From NCBI GenBank assembly GCA_037349105.1, contig JAYJMM010000094.1, positions 2,294,001 to 2,358,000 on the forward strand: a stretch of 64,000 bases of DNA, in the 5' to 3' direction. Position 1 is the first letter of the stretch. Each line of letters opens with the position of its first letter. Positions 46,901 to 55,089 of this stretch are shown piece by piece. A program made the position numbers and the translations under genes. Origin of the DNA: Limnomonas spitsbergensis (lineage: Eukaryota > Chlorophyta > Chlorophyceae > Chlamydomonadales). Under the pieces are notes generated by a model. It did no database searches and was not told the origin of the DNA. It saw only the letters and a list, made by a program, of their open reading frames with translations.

Positions 46901-49900
46901 CCCTCATCCTTGCTGCTTATCCCCCACTACCCCTTCCCACCCGTCGTTCCCCCCCTCCCCCCTTCGCCCTTGATACCTTCCCCTCAAACCATGCCACTCC
47001 TGTCCCTACACCACTTCATGCTCGTCCCCGCTCAATCCTCCACCCTTGACCGCCGTCCACTTCGACACATATGTTTTCTTAGCCCCTCACACCTTCACCC
47101 TCAAACCCTCAAACCTTCACACTTTCACCCCTTCACCTTCACAACTCGAACCCTTCACACCTTAACCCCACCCATTTTCATCACCCTCCACACTTCACCC
47201 CCTTCACACCTTCACCTTTACACCTACTCACCTCAAACCCTCCACACCTTCACCCTGTGCGTTTCTCTCTACTTCTTCGCTCCTTCACCCCTCCCCCATA
47301 TCCCGCTTCGTCCCTTGGAACATCGTACTCTTGCTGCTCGTATAATTGCAGTTCAAGGAGCTCATGTTGAGGTGCTGGAGCTCTGATGTGAACGTGCGAC
47401 CCTCCTTCAAGCAGATTGTGGCCGAGTTCCAGGTGGGTTGCAGCACAGAGCAAAGGGGGGCAGGGAGGATGGGGCCATGAGCAAAAAGGCGTCACGGGTG
47501 AGGAAGACATAAAAATATGGATTCTCGATGGTTTTCGCCAGTTTTCAGACAAAGCATTGAAGGAATTGCCATTCCTCGTGTTTTTAAATAACTTAAAGAA
47601 AAAACGAGGGGAAAACCTGAGGGGAGTAGTTCAAAAACCATGGTGACACAATCATTGTGTGATACTGTCAATACCAGTAGGCGATTTATGCGCCCTGACA
47701 TGATATGCCTTTCACAACAACAAGTTGATTATTCACTAGACTTGAACTGAATCACATTTCAATGACCTGTTATACCGGTACTGGTAAGTATGTATCATGG
47801 CCCAATTCCCACTGTCTTGATTTGATGTGAATCCGGTTTGGATCTATACCAAGAAACGACCCTGGCCAGACCCAGGCATATTTCCTCCCTGACTGGACCT
47901 GTTGTAGATATATCTTCAGGATTTACCCTGGTATATTCACCCCAATCTAGCGCTCACGCCCATTTATTGTAGTGTTCATTTCAAATCTGTGTAATACCCT
48001 CTTCCCTACACAGGCGCTCTCGGACAAAGAGGGACCAGAGCCGGCAAAGTCCCGGCGTGGTTCCAATTGTGCGGGCCAGCAAGTCAACGCAGGTCCAGGC
48101 CCGTCGCTGCTCTCGGCTGCTGCCGCCTCCGCCGGGGCCGGGGCGGCGACCTCCTATTCTCAGCCTGGCAGTATAGGGAGCACTCAGTCAGAACCGCCGG
48201 CTCAAGCTCCAGCATCCGCGCCCGCAGGCGGCGCCCAGGCGACTGCGAGGTCTTCAATGACCGCTCCAGCGACGCCGACCTCTGCTGAGTCGATGGATGC
48301 GCTGCCGCACGCTGCCGCATCGCGCAGGCCGCAGATGCTTTCCGTAACATCAGTGGGTGGTATCTCGTTCGACCGCGGCAGGTTCGAGCAGTACAGCTTT
48401 GCCGCGGACCTGTGCCCGCCGACGGCGTCCACGGTGCAGGCTGGGAGTACGCCACCCTCGACGCCTACAGAATCGGCGGTGGACATGACCGGGCGGAATG
48501 CGTCGTTTATATTCAACGGGCCGTTCGGCGCGCAGGCATCCGAGCCGTGGGATGGGTCCCCTTTTGCGGGCTCTTCGCAGCCTGAGGCAGGAGATTCATC
48601 TCTCACGACAAATCAGGAATCGACCGGGTCGCCTTTCTTGCAAGCGCAGCGGCCGGAGGGAGGCTCACATTCTTCAGCACCTCGAGGTTCGGCCGGGTCG
48701 CCTTTCTCGCAAGCACAACAGCCTTCAGGAGGCTCACCTTCTGCGGCGGCTCAGGAATCAGCCGGGTCCCCTTTCTCGCAAGCGCAGCAGCCATCAAGGG
48801 GTTCCCCTTTTGCTCCTAGTCAAGAATCCGCAGGGTCGCCTTTCTCGCAAGCGCAGCAGCCTTCGGAAGGCTCACCTTCCGCCGCGGCTCAGGAATCAGC
48901 CGGGTCCCCTTCCTCGCAAGCGCAACAGCCATCGGGAGGTTCGCCCTTCGCAGCAACTCAAGAATCAGCCGGGTCGCCTTTTTCGCAAGCGCAGGAGTCG
49001 GCGGGACGCTCGCCCTTTGCAGCAACTCAAGAATCAGCCGGGTCGCCTTTTTCGCAAGCGCAGCAGTCGGCGGGACGCTCGCCCTTATAAGCAACTCAAG
49101 AATCAACCGGGTCGCCTTTCTCGCAAGCGCAGCAGTCGGCGGGACGCTCGCCCTTTGCAGCAACTTAAGAATCGGCAGGGACGCCTTTCTCGCAAGCGCA
49201 GCAGTCGGCGGGACGCTCGCCCTTCGCAGCAACTCAAGAATCGGTCGGGTCGCCTTTCTCGCAAGCGCAGCAGTCGGCGGGACGCTCGCCCTTTGCAGCA
49301 ACTCAAGAATCAGCCGGGTCGCCTTTTTCGCAAGCGCAGCAGTTGGCGGGACGCTCGCCCTTTGCAGCAACTCAATAATCGGTCGGATCGCCTTCCTCGC
49401 AAGCGCAGCAGTCGGCGGGACGCTCGCCTTTGTCGGCAAGTCAGGAATTGGCCGGGTCGCCTTTCTCGACCGACCTAGATTTTATTCTGGGAGGGGCATG
49501 GCCAGACCACAGCAGCTGCGGCGGCAGCTCCCTTATCCCCCCGCAACAGTCCTGGCCGGGCCGCAGCTCTGTCCGCCATAGCATGACAGCGGTGACGGCC
49601 CCGCGCTCACCCGCGGCACGGCGCAACCCTGTCTCGACGTCCGGCAATGCCATCACAGCCAGCGAAACTGCGCGCCACCTCCTCGAGGTGGGCATCAGCA
49701 GCCGCCGCGGCAGCATTGGAAGCGTTAGTGACCGCGGCAGCCTGAGCAGCAGCCGCCGCCACGGCAGCATGGGCAGTGGCAGCAGCCTCCGAAGCTCAGC
49801 CGAGGCGCCTCTGAGGATCGGGTCCCTGGGGACGCCGGTTTCGCCACCCGCGTCTCAAAGCGTTGACAGCAGGGGCCTGCCGATCCGGGACCATACACCC

Positions 49901-50544
49901 GACTCGTCGCTGCTTCAAGCGGTGCGGTGCTCCTTTCGCTCAGCCAACGGGGCAGCGCCTCAGCAGGAGGAGGAACAGCAGGGAGGAGGAGAAGGAGGTA
50001 CAGCAGCCCCGGTGCCCCGGTCGGTAATTGCGACACATGCGATTGTTGGGGGGCTCCGCCCCGCAATCCGCAAGCAATCGAGCTTCGGGGGGAATGATGT
50101 GCGGCCGCCTGGGCGGTCCCACGGATGCATGATCTCATTTAATCTTCGGACCAGCTCCAGGGATGAAGACGAGGTTGCCTCTGCCCCGGTGAGCCTGGAC
50201 AAGGCTGAGCCTGCGAGCAGAGCTGAGGCAGCTGCGGCGGCTGTGGCGGCAGTGGTGTTGAGCCGCCCCGCAGCTGGCCAGGACCAGGCACCGGTGGTGG
50301 ACAGGCAGTTGCATTCCGCACGCAGCCCGGCCAAATCGCGGCTCTCGACGGGGGGGGGGTTCCCTTGTCAGCCAGGTGCAGTGCTGTCAATAACAGATCC
50401 GCATCGAGCAGCAGCGGGGTCAGCCCCAGCGAGCCCACGGCCCCTCGGCCCGCATTTGGTCGTAGCTTGGCGGCGTCTGGCAGCAGATCTATGCGCGGCC
50501 GCATGTCCACGATTCACAAGGCGGTGGGTGGCGAGGGGGGCTAG
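24988..50544 (+). CDS. WD-like propeller / TKL protein kinase fusion gene, 24 exons
   Basis: Exons: 24988-25204, 25809-25978, 26978-27169, 27626-27671, 28516-28571, 28824-28961, 31867-31999, 32582-32709, 35385-35906, 36259-36420, 37439-37605, 37987-38148, 38924-39156, 40075-40251, 40647-40708, 40863-40959, 42037-42137, 42810-42917, 43336-43455, 44621-44838, 46100-46280, 46553-46645, 47352-47432, 48014 onward. All introns are GT-AG and every donor phase fits the next acceptor (1,0,0,1,0,0,1,0,0,0,2,2,1,1,0,1,0,0,0,2,0,0,0). About 1,190 residues precede the last exon. The start ATG 24988 is the first after an in-frame stop; ATGs at 25009 and 25033 are alternatives. The last exon has in-frame stops at 49088, 49166 and 49373, so the protein ends near 1,546 residues or, if they are not real, near 2,030. 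The joined model is my inference; individual exons are strong. Confidence 0.85.
27210..27625. repeat. 31-bp intronic minisatellite
   Basis: About twelve copies of TTAGGGTTTATGACAAGGTT+GGTTATGCTGC in the intron before exon 4. The last copies run into the real acceptor GGTTATGCTGCAG at 27625, so the array looks like amplified acceptor-side sequence. Confidence 0.9.
27780..28360. repeat. 13-bp / ~52-bp intronic minisatellite
   Basis: Built from GGGCGCATGG(A/T)GAGTGGTGC and GGTGCCTGTCGCATGGTGCA blocks. Repeat-derived frames on both strands (GAWSRAHGEW and similar) are not genes. Confidence 0.9.
28940..29360 (+). repeat. Tandem array of exon 6 donor copies
   Basis: The last bases of exon 6 with its splice donor, GGTGATGAGCTGCGGGTGAG, recur about nine more times at 37-50 bp spacing (near 28986, 29025, 29066, 29111, 29148, 29190, 29240, 29279, 29329), separated by ACCCTAAACCCT-type filler. 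Most copies keep GTGAG. One further decayed copy lies at about 30855-30875. Confidence 0.9.
29700..30377 (+). pseudogene. hAT transposase 3' part, inside kinase-gene intron
   Basis: An open frame begins after an acceptor-like AACGACAG (29699) with LEDLQQRFPPVDMLTAFLLV and ends at TAG 30375. Near the C-terminus QWILLAQLIFVMVPGSVEEE and RMFSAMKYIKNPQRNSLQQK match the hAT dimerisation domain pattern (LA..LF.VP.S...ER.FS......RN.L). The middle is acidic/Ser-rich. The BED finger and the first DDE part are not seen upstream, so it is 5'-truncated or has a lost exon. It sits in the same orientation as the host gene within its largest N-terminal intron. Confidence 0.8.
30530..30660. repeat. GC-rich palindrome cluster
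   Basis: Perfect hairpins GGGGGCTTCGCCCCC (30550-30564) and CGAGGCTTCGCCTCG (30639-30653) flank runs of G and C. It lies just downstream of the hAT remnant. Such clusters of GC hairpins are known from volvocalean organelle genomes; here the context is nuclear. Confidence 0.8.
31867..39156 (+). CDS. Kinase gene, WD-like beta-propeller region (exons 7-13)
   Basis: Seven exons give a series of blade-like motifs: AVALDEDGNLWTGHAKGLVR across the exon 8/9 junction, GLAWVGDDAGHVKVLRF, IRCMFASGPHAWISSG, LTGHEGGQVILWKL, YNLMCTGHASGEIQVFQR and FVTCSALGTIQLWHA. Strands ending in LW, VF or VKVL with preceding GHxxG turns are typical of WD40-like propellers. Exon 9 (522 bp) is the longest of the block and carries a Ser/Pro/Gly-rich insert. 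About six blades can be counted. It presumably binds a partner or ligand and positions the kinase, but no specific ligand can be inferred. Confidence 0.75.
32720..33190. repeat. Degenerate ~25-bp intronic repeat (GGGCATGCC type)
   Basis: Units such as GTGAGGTGCGGGCATGCCAA alternate with GTGGGGGCTTGCCAATTTGA. Non-coding. Confidence 0.8.
33430..34690. repeat. 51-bp intronic minisatellite, about 25 copies
   Basis: The unit is CTGACCGTCCTCCCTGGCTG TCCCTCCCCACTGGGGCCTG GTTAGAGAGCG. The 17-codon minus-strand period (VGRDSQGGRSALSNQAP) keeps frames open over hundreds of codons. It lies in the intron between exons 8 and 9 and is rejected as coding. Confidence 0.95.
35907..36140 (+). repeat. Tandem copies of exon 9 donor region
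   Basis: (T)A(T/C)GAGGTGGGTCCGCATGA recurs about five times at 45-57 bp spacing after the real donor TATGAG/GTGGGT at 35906, with telomere-like GGGTTTAGGG filler. Confidence 0.85.
36448..37140 (+). repeat. 157-bp tandem repeat carrying exon 10 donor copies
   Basis: About three and a half units of 157 bp. Each contains two diverged copies of the exon 10 end plus donor: GACCTACAACGCGCCATTTT...GCCGCATGTAAGG and AAAGCCATGTCTGGAGAGGA...CATGTAAGG. The real junction is CCACAT/GTAAGG at 36420. Further decayed copies follow to about 37140. Confidence 0.9.
40075..40959 (+). CDS. Kinase gene, linker exons 14-16
   Basis: Three exons encode a Ser/Gly/His-rich linker between propeller and kinase: AEKLLRAGSEHSQASSSGLS... 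(40075-40251), PIGSAPNSRRPTGNGEHPSA (40647-40708) and LYMDEALLDRLTGGSQMAAR... (40863-40959). If the donor at 40252 were not used, the first would run to TGA at about 40314, giving a short kinase-less protein. Exact phase continuity to the kinase exons favours splicing. Confidence 0.65.
41784..41970 (+). mobile_element. MITE with perfect 23-bp terminal inverted repeats
   Basis: Starts GTAGATTTGCTTTGCCTTCC (CTC) and ends with the exact reverse complement, 187 bp in all. Same family as 3888-4078 and, inverted, 59295-59471. It lies in the intron just before the first kinase exon. Confidence 0.85.
42037..47432 (+). CDS. Kinase gene, TKL-type protein kinase domain (exons 17-23)
   Basis: Domain order by exon: glycine loop LQKLVGTGAYGK then VWLAEW (42037-42137 / 42810-42917); ATP-binding lysine in CQVAVKEM; helix C Glu in MQNEVHMLGSLSHPNI (junction to 43336-43455); hinge region IIMQYYSHGSLF; catalytic loop VIHGDLRSPNLLLD and magnesium motif IADFGLAR (44621-44838); APE motif RWTAPEV and DVYSFAIIMWEMLTWQQPYE (46100-46280); 46553-46645; and RCWSSDVNVRPSFKQIVAEF (47352-47432). 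All catalytic residues (Lys, Glu, Asp, Asn, DFG Asp) are present, so activity is expected. The HRD Arg is Gly (HGD), a non-RD form. The overall style is that of plant/algal Raf-like TKL kinases. Confidence 0.92.
43900..44545. repeat. 18-bp intronic minisatellite
   Basis: About 35 copies of CTGGACCCTCAACCCTCG in the intron before the catalytic-loop exon. Being a multiple of three, it leaves frames open on both strands (WTLNPR period on plus), which can merge artificially with the kinase exon at 44621. The acceptor CCCTCACAG at 44620 shows where coding begins. Confidence 0.95.
44940..45065. repeat. GGCCGAAAAGGC palindromic tandem repeat
   Basis: Repeats of AGGCCGAAAAGGC(C/T)(A)AAAAGGCTATA in the intron after the DFG exon. 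Confidence 0.85.
46790..47340. repeat. CT-rich degenerate intronic repeat (CCTTCACCCTC)
   Basis: Loose 12-25 bp pyrimidine-rich units (CACACCTTCACCCTCAAACC) filling the last part of the intron before exon 23. Confidence 0.75.
48014..50544 (+). CDS. Kinase gene, Ser/Gln-rich repeat tail (last exon)
   Basis: The exon starts after CTACACAG with ALSDKEGPEPAKSRRGSN. Residues from about 48560 to 49470 form about 13 copies of a 69-bp, 23-residue repeat (SPFSQAQQSAGRSPFAATQE+SAG). Three TAA codons lie in this frame: 49088-49090, 49166-49168 and 49373-49375. Beyond them the same frame is open again for a normal Ser/Arg-rich tail (GSIGSVSDRGSLSSSRRHGS). A run of ten G at about 50350 seems to cost one frame: the alternative frame after it (NNRSASSSGVSPSEPTAPRP, ending KAVGGEGG and TAG at 50542) keeps the composition, while the direct frame turns Arg/Cys-rich. 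The tail is probably disordered and phosphorylatable. Confidence 0.7.
48560..49470 (+). repeat. 69-bp coding minisatellite, about 13 copies
   Basis: Unit TCGCCTTTCTCGCAAGCGCA plus GCAGTCGGCGGGACGCTCGC plus CCTTTGCAGCAACTCAAGAA plus TCAGCCGGG. Early copies are diverged, later copies almost identical, and the three stop codons fall in the homogeneous later copies. All three forward frames and the minus strand are partly open as a by-product. Confidence 0.95.
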
Positions 50545-51627
50545 GGCAGCGGGGCGTCGAGAGACTGCCGATCCTCGGTGCCGCATGGCGAGGCGGGGAC
50601 GCCAAAATGCCGGCGACAGGCACGGCGGCGGGGACTGGAACAGTTGTGTGTGTCACAAACGGGGCGGCGGTGGGCAAGGGTAGGACGTCCGGGGCGTCCC
50701 GCAGCCGCTTTGCTGATGATGCCTAGAGCTGCCCAGTCAGCGGCCTCCCTTCAACAACAACGGTTGCCGTAATGACTGATGTGGAAAATGACGTTAGGAA
50801 GTAGTAAACTGAGGAACCCTGTTTCATATTAGGGTCAGAGAATATGTCTTCATCCTGGCTTTGTTTTTTGTCAATTCTCGCCTTCTCGGCATTGTCATAT
50901 CTCATAATCTTAACTACAATAATGCCATTGATTGCTACGGTATGTTCAGCCTAGTTGGACACATCCGATTTCTGGCCCCTGCACGAATAAGAGTTGGCTT
51001 GTTCACTGGCAAACAGCCCAAGTCAGTTTATTTTGCAGCTTTGAGTGCGAGTAAATGGTCTTCGAGCAATGTCACGTAGGATGACTTTCATGTTAAATTG
51101 GCACCAGCCCTATTCTCGTGGGGGGTAAATGTTGTAATTGACACAAACTCTACTCTTCTCGGGATAGCCCGGAAAGCATGTGTAAAGTTTGTGAAGTTGT
51201 TAACGTCGTCAAGCACAGCATCTATCGCATTTGATGCTTGGGACATGGACCTGTACACCGGTACACCGGCTCTAATACGTTAGGACACCGAGCGAAAACC
51301 AGGGGCCCCCCCCTGGGCAAGCAAGTATCACACAACCACAAGAGGCGAGGGAATGAACCCCATAGTGCTGGAGAGCCCCAGTCATAAAACATGACTTGTC
51401 CATAGCCCTACACATTATCATACCAGACGTATTCCAGGCACTGCCATATTATGGATGCCTCAATAAATCTAGCTACACAAGGATTTGAGACCAAGGGGGC
51501 CTACTGCAAGGGAACAAGCCGCAGAGGAACAGTGAGAGGGCAGTACCGTCCTTGTCTCCAACCACAGCATTACAATGGCTCTCAGGCGGCGGTATGGTCC
51601 ACACCAATATTTTACACACAAAAATCT
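50545..51627. other. No further gene seen; presumed 3' flank of kinase gene
   Basis: TGTAA motifs at about 51129 and 51180 are possible chlorophycean-type poly(A) signals but distant. Short open frames (50861-51079, 51098-51283) have ordinary composition and no recognised domain. Confidence 0.35.
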
Positions 51628-51692
51628 CCCAACGGGACAGTCGGGCGCCCACGCGGCCAAGCCTTTTTGAGCAGGGCCCAGAGGTGTAATGT
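51628..51692 (+). mobile_element. LINE 3'-tail copy
   Basis: CAACGGGACAGTCGGGCGCC, then GAGCAGGGCCCAGAGGTG and AATGTCATTCAC. It lies about 250 bp upstream of the LINE relic. Confidence 0.75.
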
Positions 51693-52309
51693 CATTCACC
51701 AAAATAGGCAATGAAAGGCAACATCAACCACGGGAACCCACGCTCGAGTTCTGTCTGGATCAGGCCAAAGAAACCTATCACTAGCTGACGTTCCAAAATG
51801 GAGTACCGTAATCGTCCAAATATCTTGACCACAAAGTACACAATAAGTTGTTGCATACCAAAGTGAGTCACGTCATTGACCCTATATTCATGTGGCAGGT
51901 AGCCGTACTCAAATGAAATGTACTCTCACTCTTCACAGCGCTCATGGCCGCAGTTTGGACTACAGCCGATGCTGCTGGCATTACGCGCGTGACCAGGCCA
52001 CATGGCCAGCGCGGACAGTATCAGCGCTCCCCATGGTGGGATGAGGAGGTTCAGAAAACACATGCTGAGCTGCGATCGATGTCGTTGAGCAGTGCCTCAG
52101 GGCCGGAGCACAAGACAGTCAGGTAGCGGTACAAGTCCAAAGCACGCCGCCGCCGCCGGCATTACACGCGCCTTGATGTGGCCGCGGCTATGGCGGACAG
52201 GCTGCAGCGTTATGACTACAACGTCTATCTGGAGCAACTGCAAGAGAGACGGCAGGCCTGCCCCACCACGGCTGTCTAGAGGTGGGAAGCATACTTGCGG
52301 CAGCAGTTC

Positions 52310-52397
52310 TTTTCATCTTTCCTCCCAACTCTTTAGTTAGGCGCCCATGCGGCCGAGCCTTATTTGAGCTGGGGTTCAGAGGTGTAACGTCATTGAC
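52310..52397 (+). mobile_element. 88-bp LINE-tail retrocopy with 17-bp target-site duplication
   Basis: It interrupts the LINE relic. The flanks ACTTGCGGCAGCAGTTC (52293-52309) and ACTTGCGGCAACAGTTC (52398-52414) are direct repeats with one mismatch. The insert runs from a pyrimidine stretch (TTTTCATCTTTCCTCCC) through GGCGCCCATGCGGCCGAGCC to GTAACGTCATTGAC. The host peptide YLRQQF is duplicated exactly as expected. Confidence 0.85.
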
Positions 52398-54125
52398 ACT
52401 TGCGGCAACAGTTCACCGCTATCACGCCCCCATACTTTGCGGCGGCACAGCCAAGTCTGTCCCTTGTTAGCGTGCAATATGAGGCTCTGGGCGTGTCGGC
52501 TGAACAGCTAGCTTCTTTCTCTTATATGGCTTTTTCCCGCATGCGCGTGCATACCACGGCAGGCCTCGATGGTATGGCAGCGCCCTTTATCGAGCTGGTC
52601 TTGCTAGACGACGACACCAAGGGGAAGCAGCGACACGTCATCAGGGACATGCTACAAGAGTGGATGGCTTCGATCGTGGTGCGGGGGGGAATGCCTAGTG
52701 TCGTCTGGCAGCCTGTCCGAATCCAGCCTACCTAAAAGAAGGCGACCCCTTTGACCTTGGTAATTACCTTACTGGCCCATTGCCATCACCAGCATGTTGT
52801 GCCGGCTGTATGCTAGCATGCTCACCGCCATCACTGATCAGTGGGCGACTGGGCGTGCTTGCACGCGCGCATCCCTCCCGAGCAGTTTGGATTTCAGCGG
52901 CGCCGTAGCACACTTCAGGCTGCTTTACTGTTGAGACAAGGAGTCCATGTACAGCGGCCAGCCGGAGGCCGTGGCAAGCTGCATGTGGACTTCACCAAGG
53001 CCTATGATTGTGTGCCATAGAAGCAACTCTATATGGCGGCATCTGTCAGAGCACCTTCTCATGCCATCAGGCATGTTATGCGTTGTGCAAGCGCTTTATA
53101 ACGGTGCCGTCCACACGCTCACAGATGGCCCTAAAAACACTGGCCCTGTGCCTTGCACCTGCGGTATCAAGCAGGGCTCCCCTCTCAGCCCCTCCTCTTC
53201 AGCCTCTATATCAGCGACCTTCCAGACACAATCGCAGCCCAGTGCCCGGCAGATGGCGTTGCGCTGGGGGCAGGGCGGCGACTCAGGTGCCTCTTGCATA
53301 CGTATGATCTATCCCTGCTAGCCAGCAGCCAGGCAGGGCTGCAGCGCATGCTAGACGCCATGCATGAATATGCGACGGTCAAACAGCTCCTGGTCAACGT
53401 CAGCAAGTCAGAGATTTTGGAGTTCGGCAGCCACTTAGCAGCACAACGCAAGCAGCCCATGCCTGCGTGTGCGGGTCAGATAGGACAGTGTTGAAGCGTG
53501 TCCAATCATTAAATTATTGAGCGTCATTCAGCACGAAAGCGGCAGCATGAGGAAGGCCATTGAAGGTAGAAAGGCGCCTATGGCTGCGGGCTGCCACGTT
53601 GCATCGTGTTCGCCACATGGCCGCCATGGTGCGTTTGAGGCATCATCTGCCTACGCGCATCCGGCTAGCGGCTGTCTATGCAGCTCCTGCGGCGAACTAC
53701 GGAGGTGTGGTGTGGGCCACCGCCCACCGGTCACCTTCAGCCGCAACAATGCCTGCGGAGCAGGATGCAGTCCAGCCTACTTCAGCACTTGCGCCATGCT
53801 GCGGGGCTGCCTGCCTCCGCTGCCAACTGGGGGGTCATGAGGGAGATGCAACAGCCGTTACAACGAGGCTGGGGGCAGCACGTGCTCCGCTTCTACAACA
53901 CAGCGGTGGCACATGCAGCACAGCAAGACAGCCCACTCATGGCAGCAGGCATGGCGGCCGACATACAGCTCGCGCCTCGACAGAACACCGGAGGGCGCAC
54001 ATGGTGCGGTGAGCTGTTGGAGGCGTTGAAGGAGCTGGAGCGTGGAGCAGCTGTCCCAAAACTGTGCGAGGTAGTCTCTGACCAGCAGCCGTTCCCTGTC
54101 CCAGAGGTGCTACACCTAGTGGACG

Positions 54126-54193
54126 CCTGTATAGTTAGGCGCCCACGCAATCGAGCCTTTTTTTAAGCAGGGCCCAGAGGTGTTACGTCATTG
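54126..54193 (+). mobile_element. LINE-tail retrocopy, ~68 bp
   Basis: Begins near TATAGTTAGGCGCCCACGCA and ends TTACGTCATTGA. Flanks CTAGTGGACG and CAAGTGGACG suggest an 11-bp imperfect target duplication in the LINE relic. Confidence 0.7.
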
Positions 54194-54410
54194 ACCAAGT
54201 GGACGAAGTCTACAAGCAGGTGTAGCTTCATGCGACTGGCAGTGAAGACCACAAGGACCCCGCCACAGAGTACAAGTCTGCGGCCGCCCGTAATTCCAGA
54301 CTACGGCGGGCGCCGTGTTGGCGCAAGCTAGGAGCCGCACCATCAATAGGGCGTGCGCTTGCATGCGCACAAACTTACGGCTGCGGTCAGTGTGGTTAGC
54401 ACGGCTGACA

Positions 54411-54480
54411 CGAGAGGACGGCGGAGCGGTCAACAACGTGAGACAACGAGAGGACGGCGGAGCGGTCAACAACGTGAGAC
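54411..54480. repeat. 35-bp direct duplication
   Basis: ACGAGAGGACGGCGGAGCGG plus TCAACAACGTGAGACA occurs twice in tandem. Confidence 0.85.
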
Positions 54481-54494
54481 ATATTGCTGCCAGC

Positions 54495-54610
54495 TCTCCT
54501 TTTGTTCCTTTCCCCCTCTCTTCCTTTTAGTTCCTTCTTTACTCCCTTCTGAACAGTTGGGGCGCCCACGCGGCCGAGCTTTTAGCAGGCCCAGAGGTGT
54601 AACGCTATTG
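54495..54610 (+). mobile_element. 116-bp LINE-tail retrocopy with 14-bp target-site duplication
   Basis: Perfect direct repeats ATATTGCTGCCAGC at 54481-54494 and 54611-54624 flank the insert. It has a longer pyrimidine-rich 5' part (TTTCCCCCTCTCTTCCTTTT) than the 88-bp copy and the same end (GGCGCCCACGCGGCCGAGCT...GTGTAACGCTATTG), consistent with variable 5' truncation. Confidence 0.88.
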
Positions 54611-55005
54611 ATATTGCTGCCAGCGGTGTTGGGCAAGGGGAGATGGCGGGCAAGTGCAGGATGCGCTGCATGTCTGCTTCCATTGCCCTAGCTTTAACGA
54701 GAGGCTTGGGGAGAAAGGTTGGACAAGCCCCCCTAAAGGGTGTCACGGACTTTCAACAGTTGTTCCAGGGCAGGCTTGGGTGGGGGGCTCTTGGATTTTG
54801 TTGAGGACCTGGTAGGCATTGTCGAGGCCTAGTTTGTTGCTTTTCTTTGCATTGTGTGGAAATAGGATTTGTACCCCCTTTTTTGTTTCTCTCTTGCCTT
54901 CTTGTTGAAGGGGACCGGGGTACTTTGGGCTGCCTTTTCCTTTTTGGGGTGGGTATTTCTCCTTTGAATTATTCTCCTCTTTCCTTTTTCCGCCTCCTTG
55001 TTCCT

Positions 55006-55082
55006 TTCTATTCTCCCAACGGGACAGTCGGGAACATGCAGCCGAGCCTTTTGGGCATGGCCCAAAGGTGTTATGTCATTGA
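55006..55082 (+). mobile_element. 3' terminal sequence of the LINE
   Basis: CAACGGGACAGTCGGGAACA, GCCGAGCCTTTTGGGCATGG, CCCAAAGGTGTTATGTCATTGAC. It follows the pyrimidine-rich 3' UTR of the LINE, identifying the parent of the short copies. There is no poly(A) end. Confidence 0.65.
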
Positions 55083-55089
55083 CTCTTCA

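Larger units (their letters stand above)
51944..55086 (+). pseudogene. Decayed LINE-type (non-LTR) retrotransposon
   Basis: Fragments in shifting frames give: RSPWWDEEVQKTH (linker before the reverse transcriptase); MRVHTTAGLDGMAAPFIELV; KEGDPFDLGNY (near 52740); LHVDFTKAYDCVP (motif A, near 52980); GIKQGSPLSP and SLYISDLPDT (motif B, 53160-53220); LLHTYDLSLLASS where YADD is expected (motif C); and VNVSKSEILEF. At the end come HVCFHCPSFNERLG and FVEDLVGIVEA with TAG near 54829. Several frameshifts and stops, an altered YADD, and no visible endonuclease domain show it is dead and 5'-truncated. It is interrupted by younger short tail copies at 52310, 54126 and 54495. Its own 3' UTR is pyrimidine-rich and ends in the tail sequence at 55006-55082. 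Confidence 0.85.

Noticed and set aside
48498..49478. A 326-codon Arg/Gln/Leu-rich plus-strand frame and its minus-strand counterpart
   Set aside because: Frame-shifted shadows of the 69-bp coding minisatellite in the kinase tail.
52398..52414. Introner (new intron) interpretation of the short inserts with target duplications
   Set aside because: The insert boundaries lack GT and AG at usable positions, and the same sequence ends a LINE 3' UTR, so retroposition fits better.
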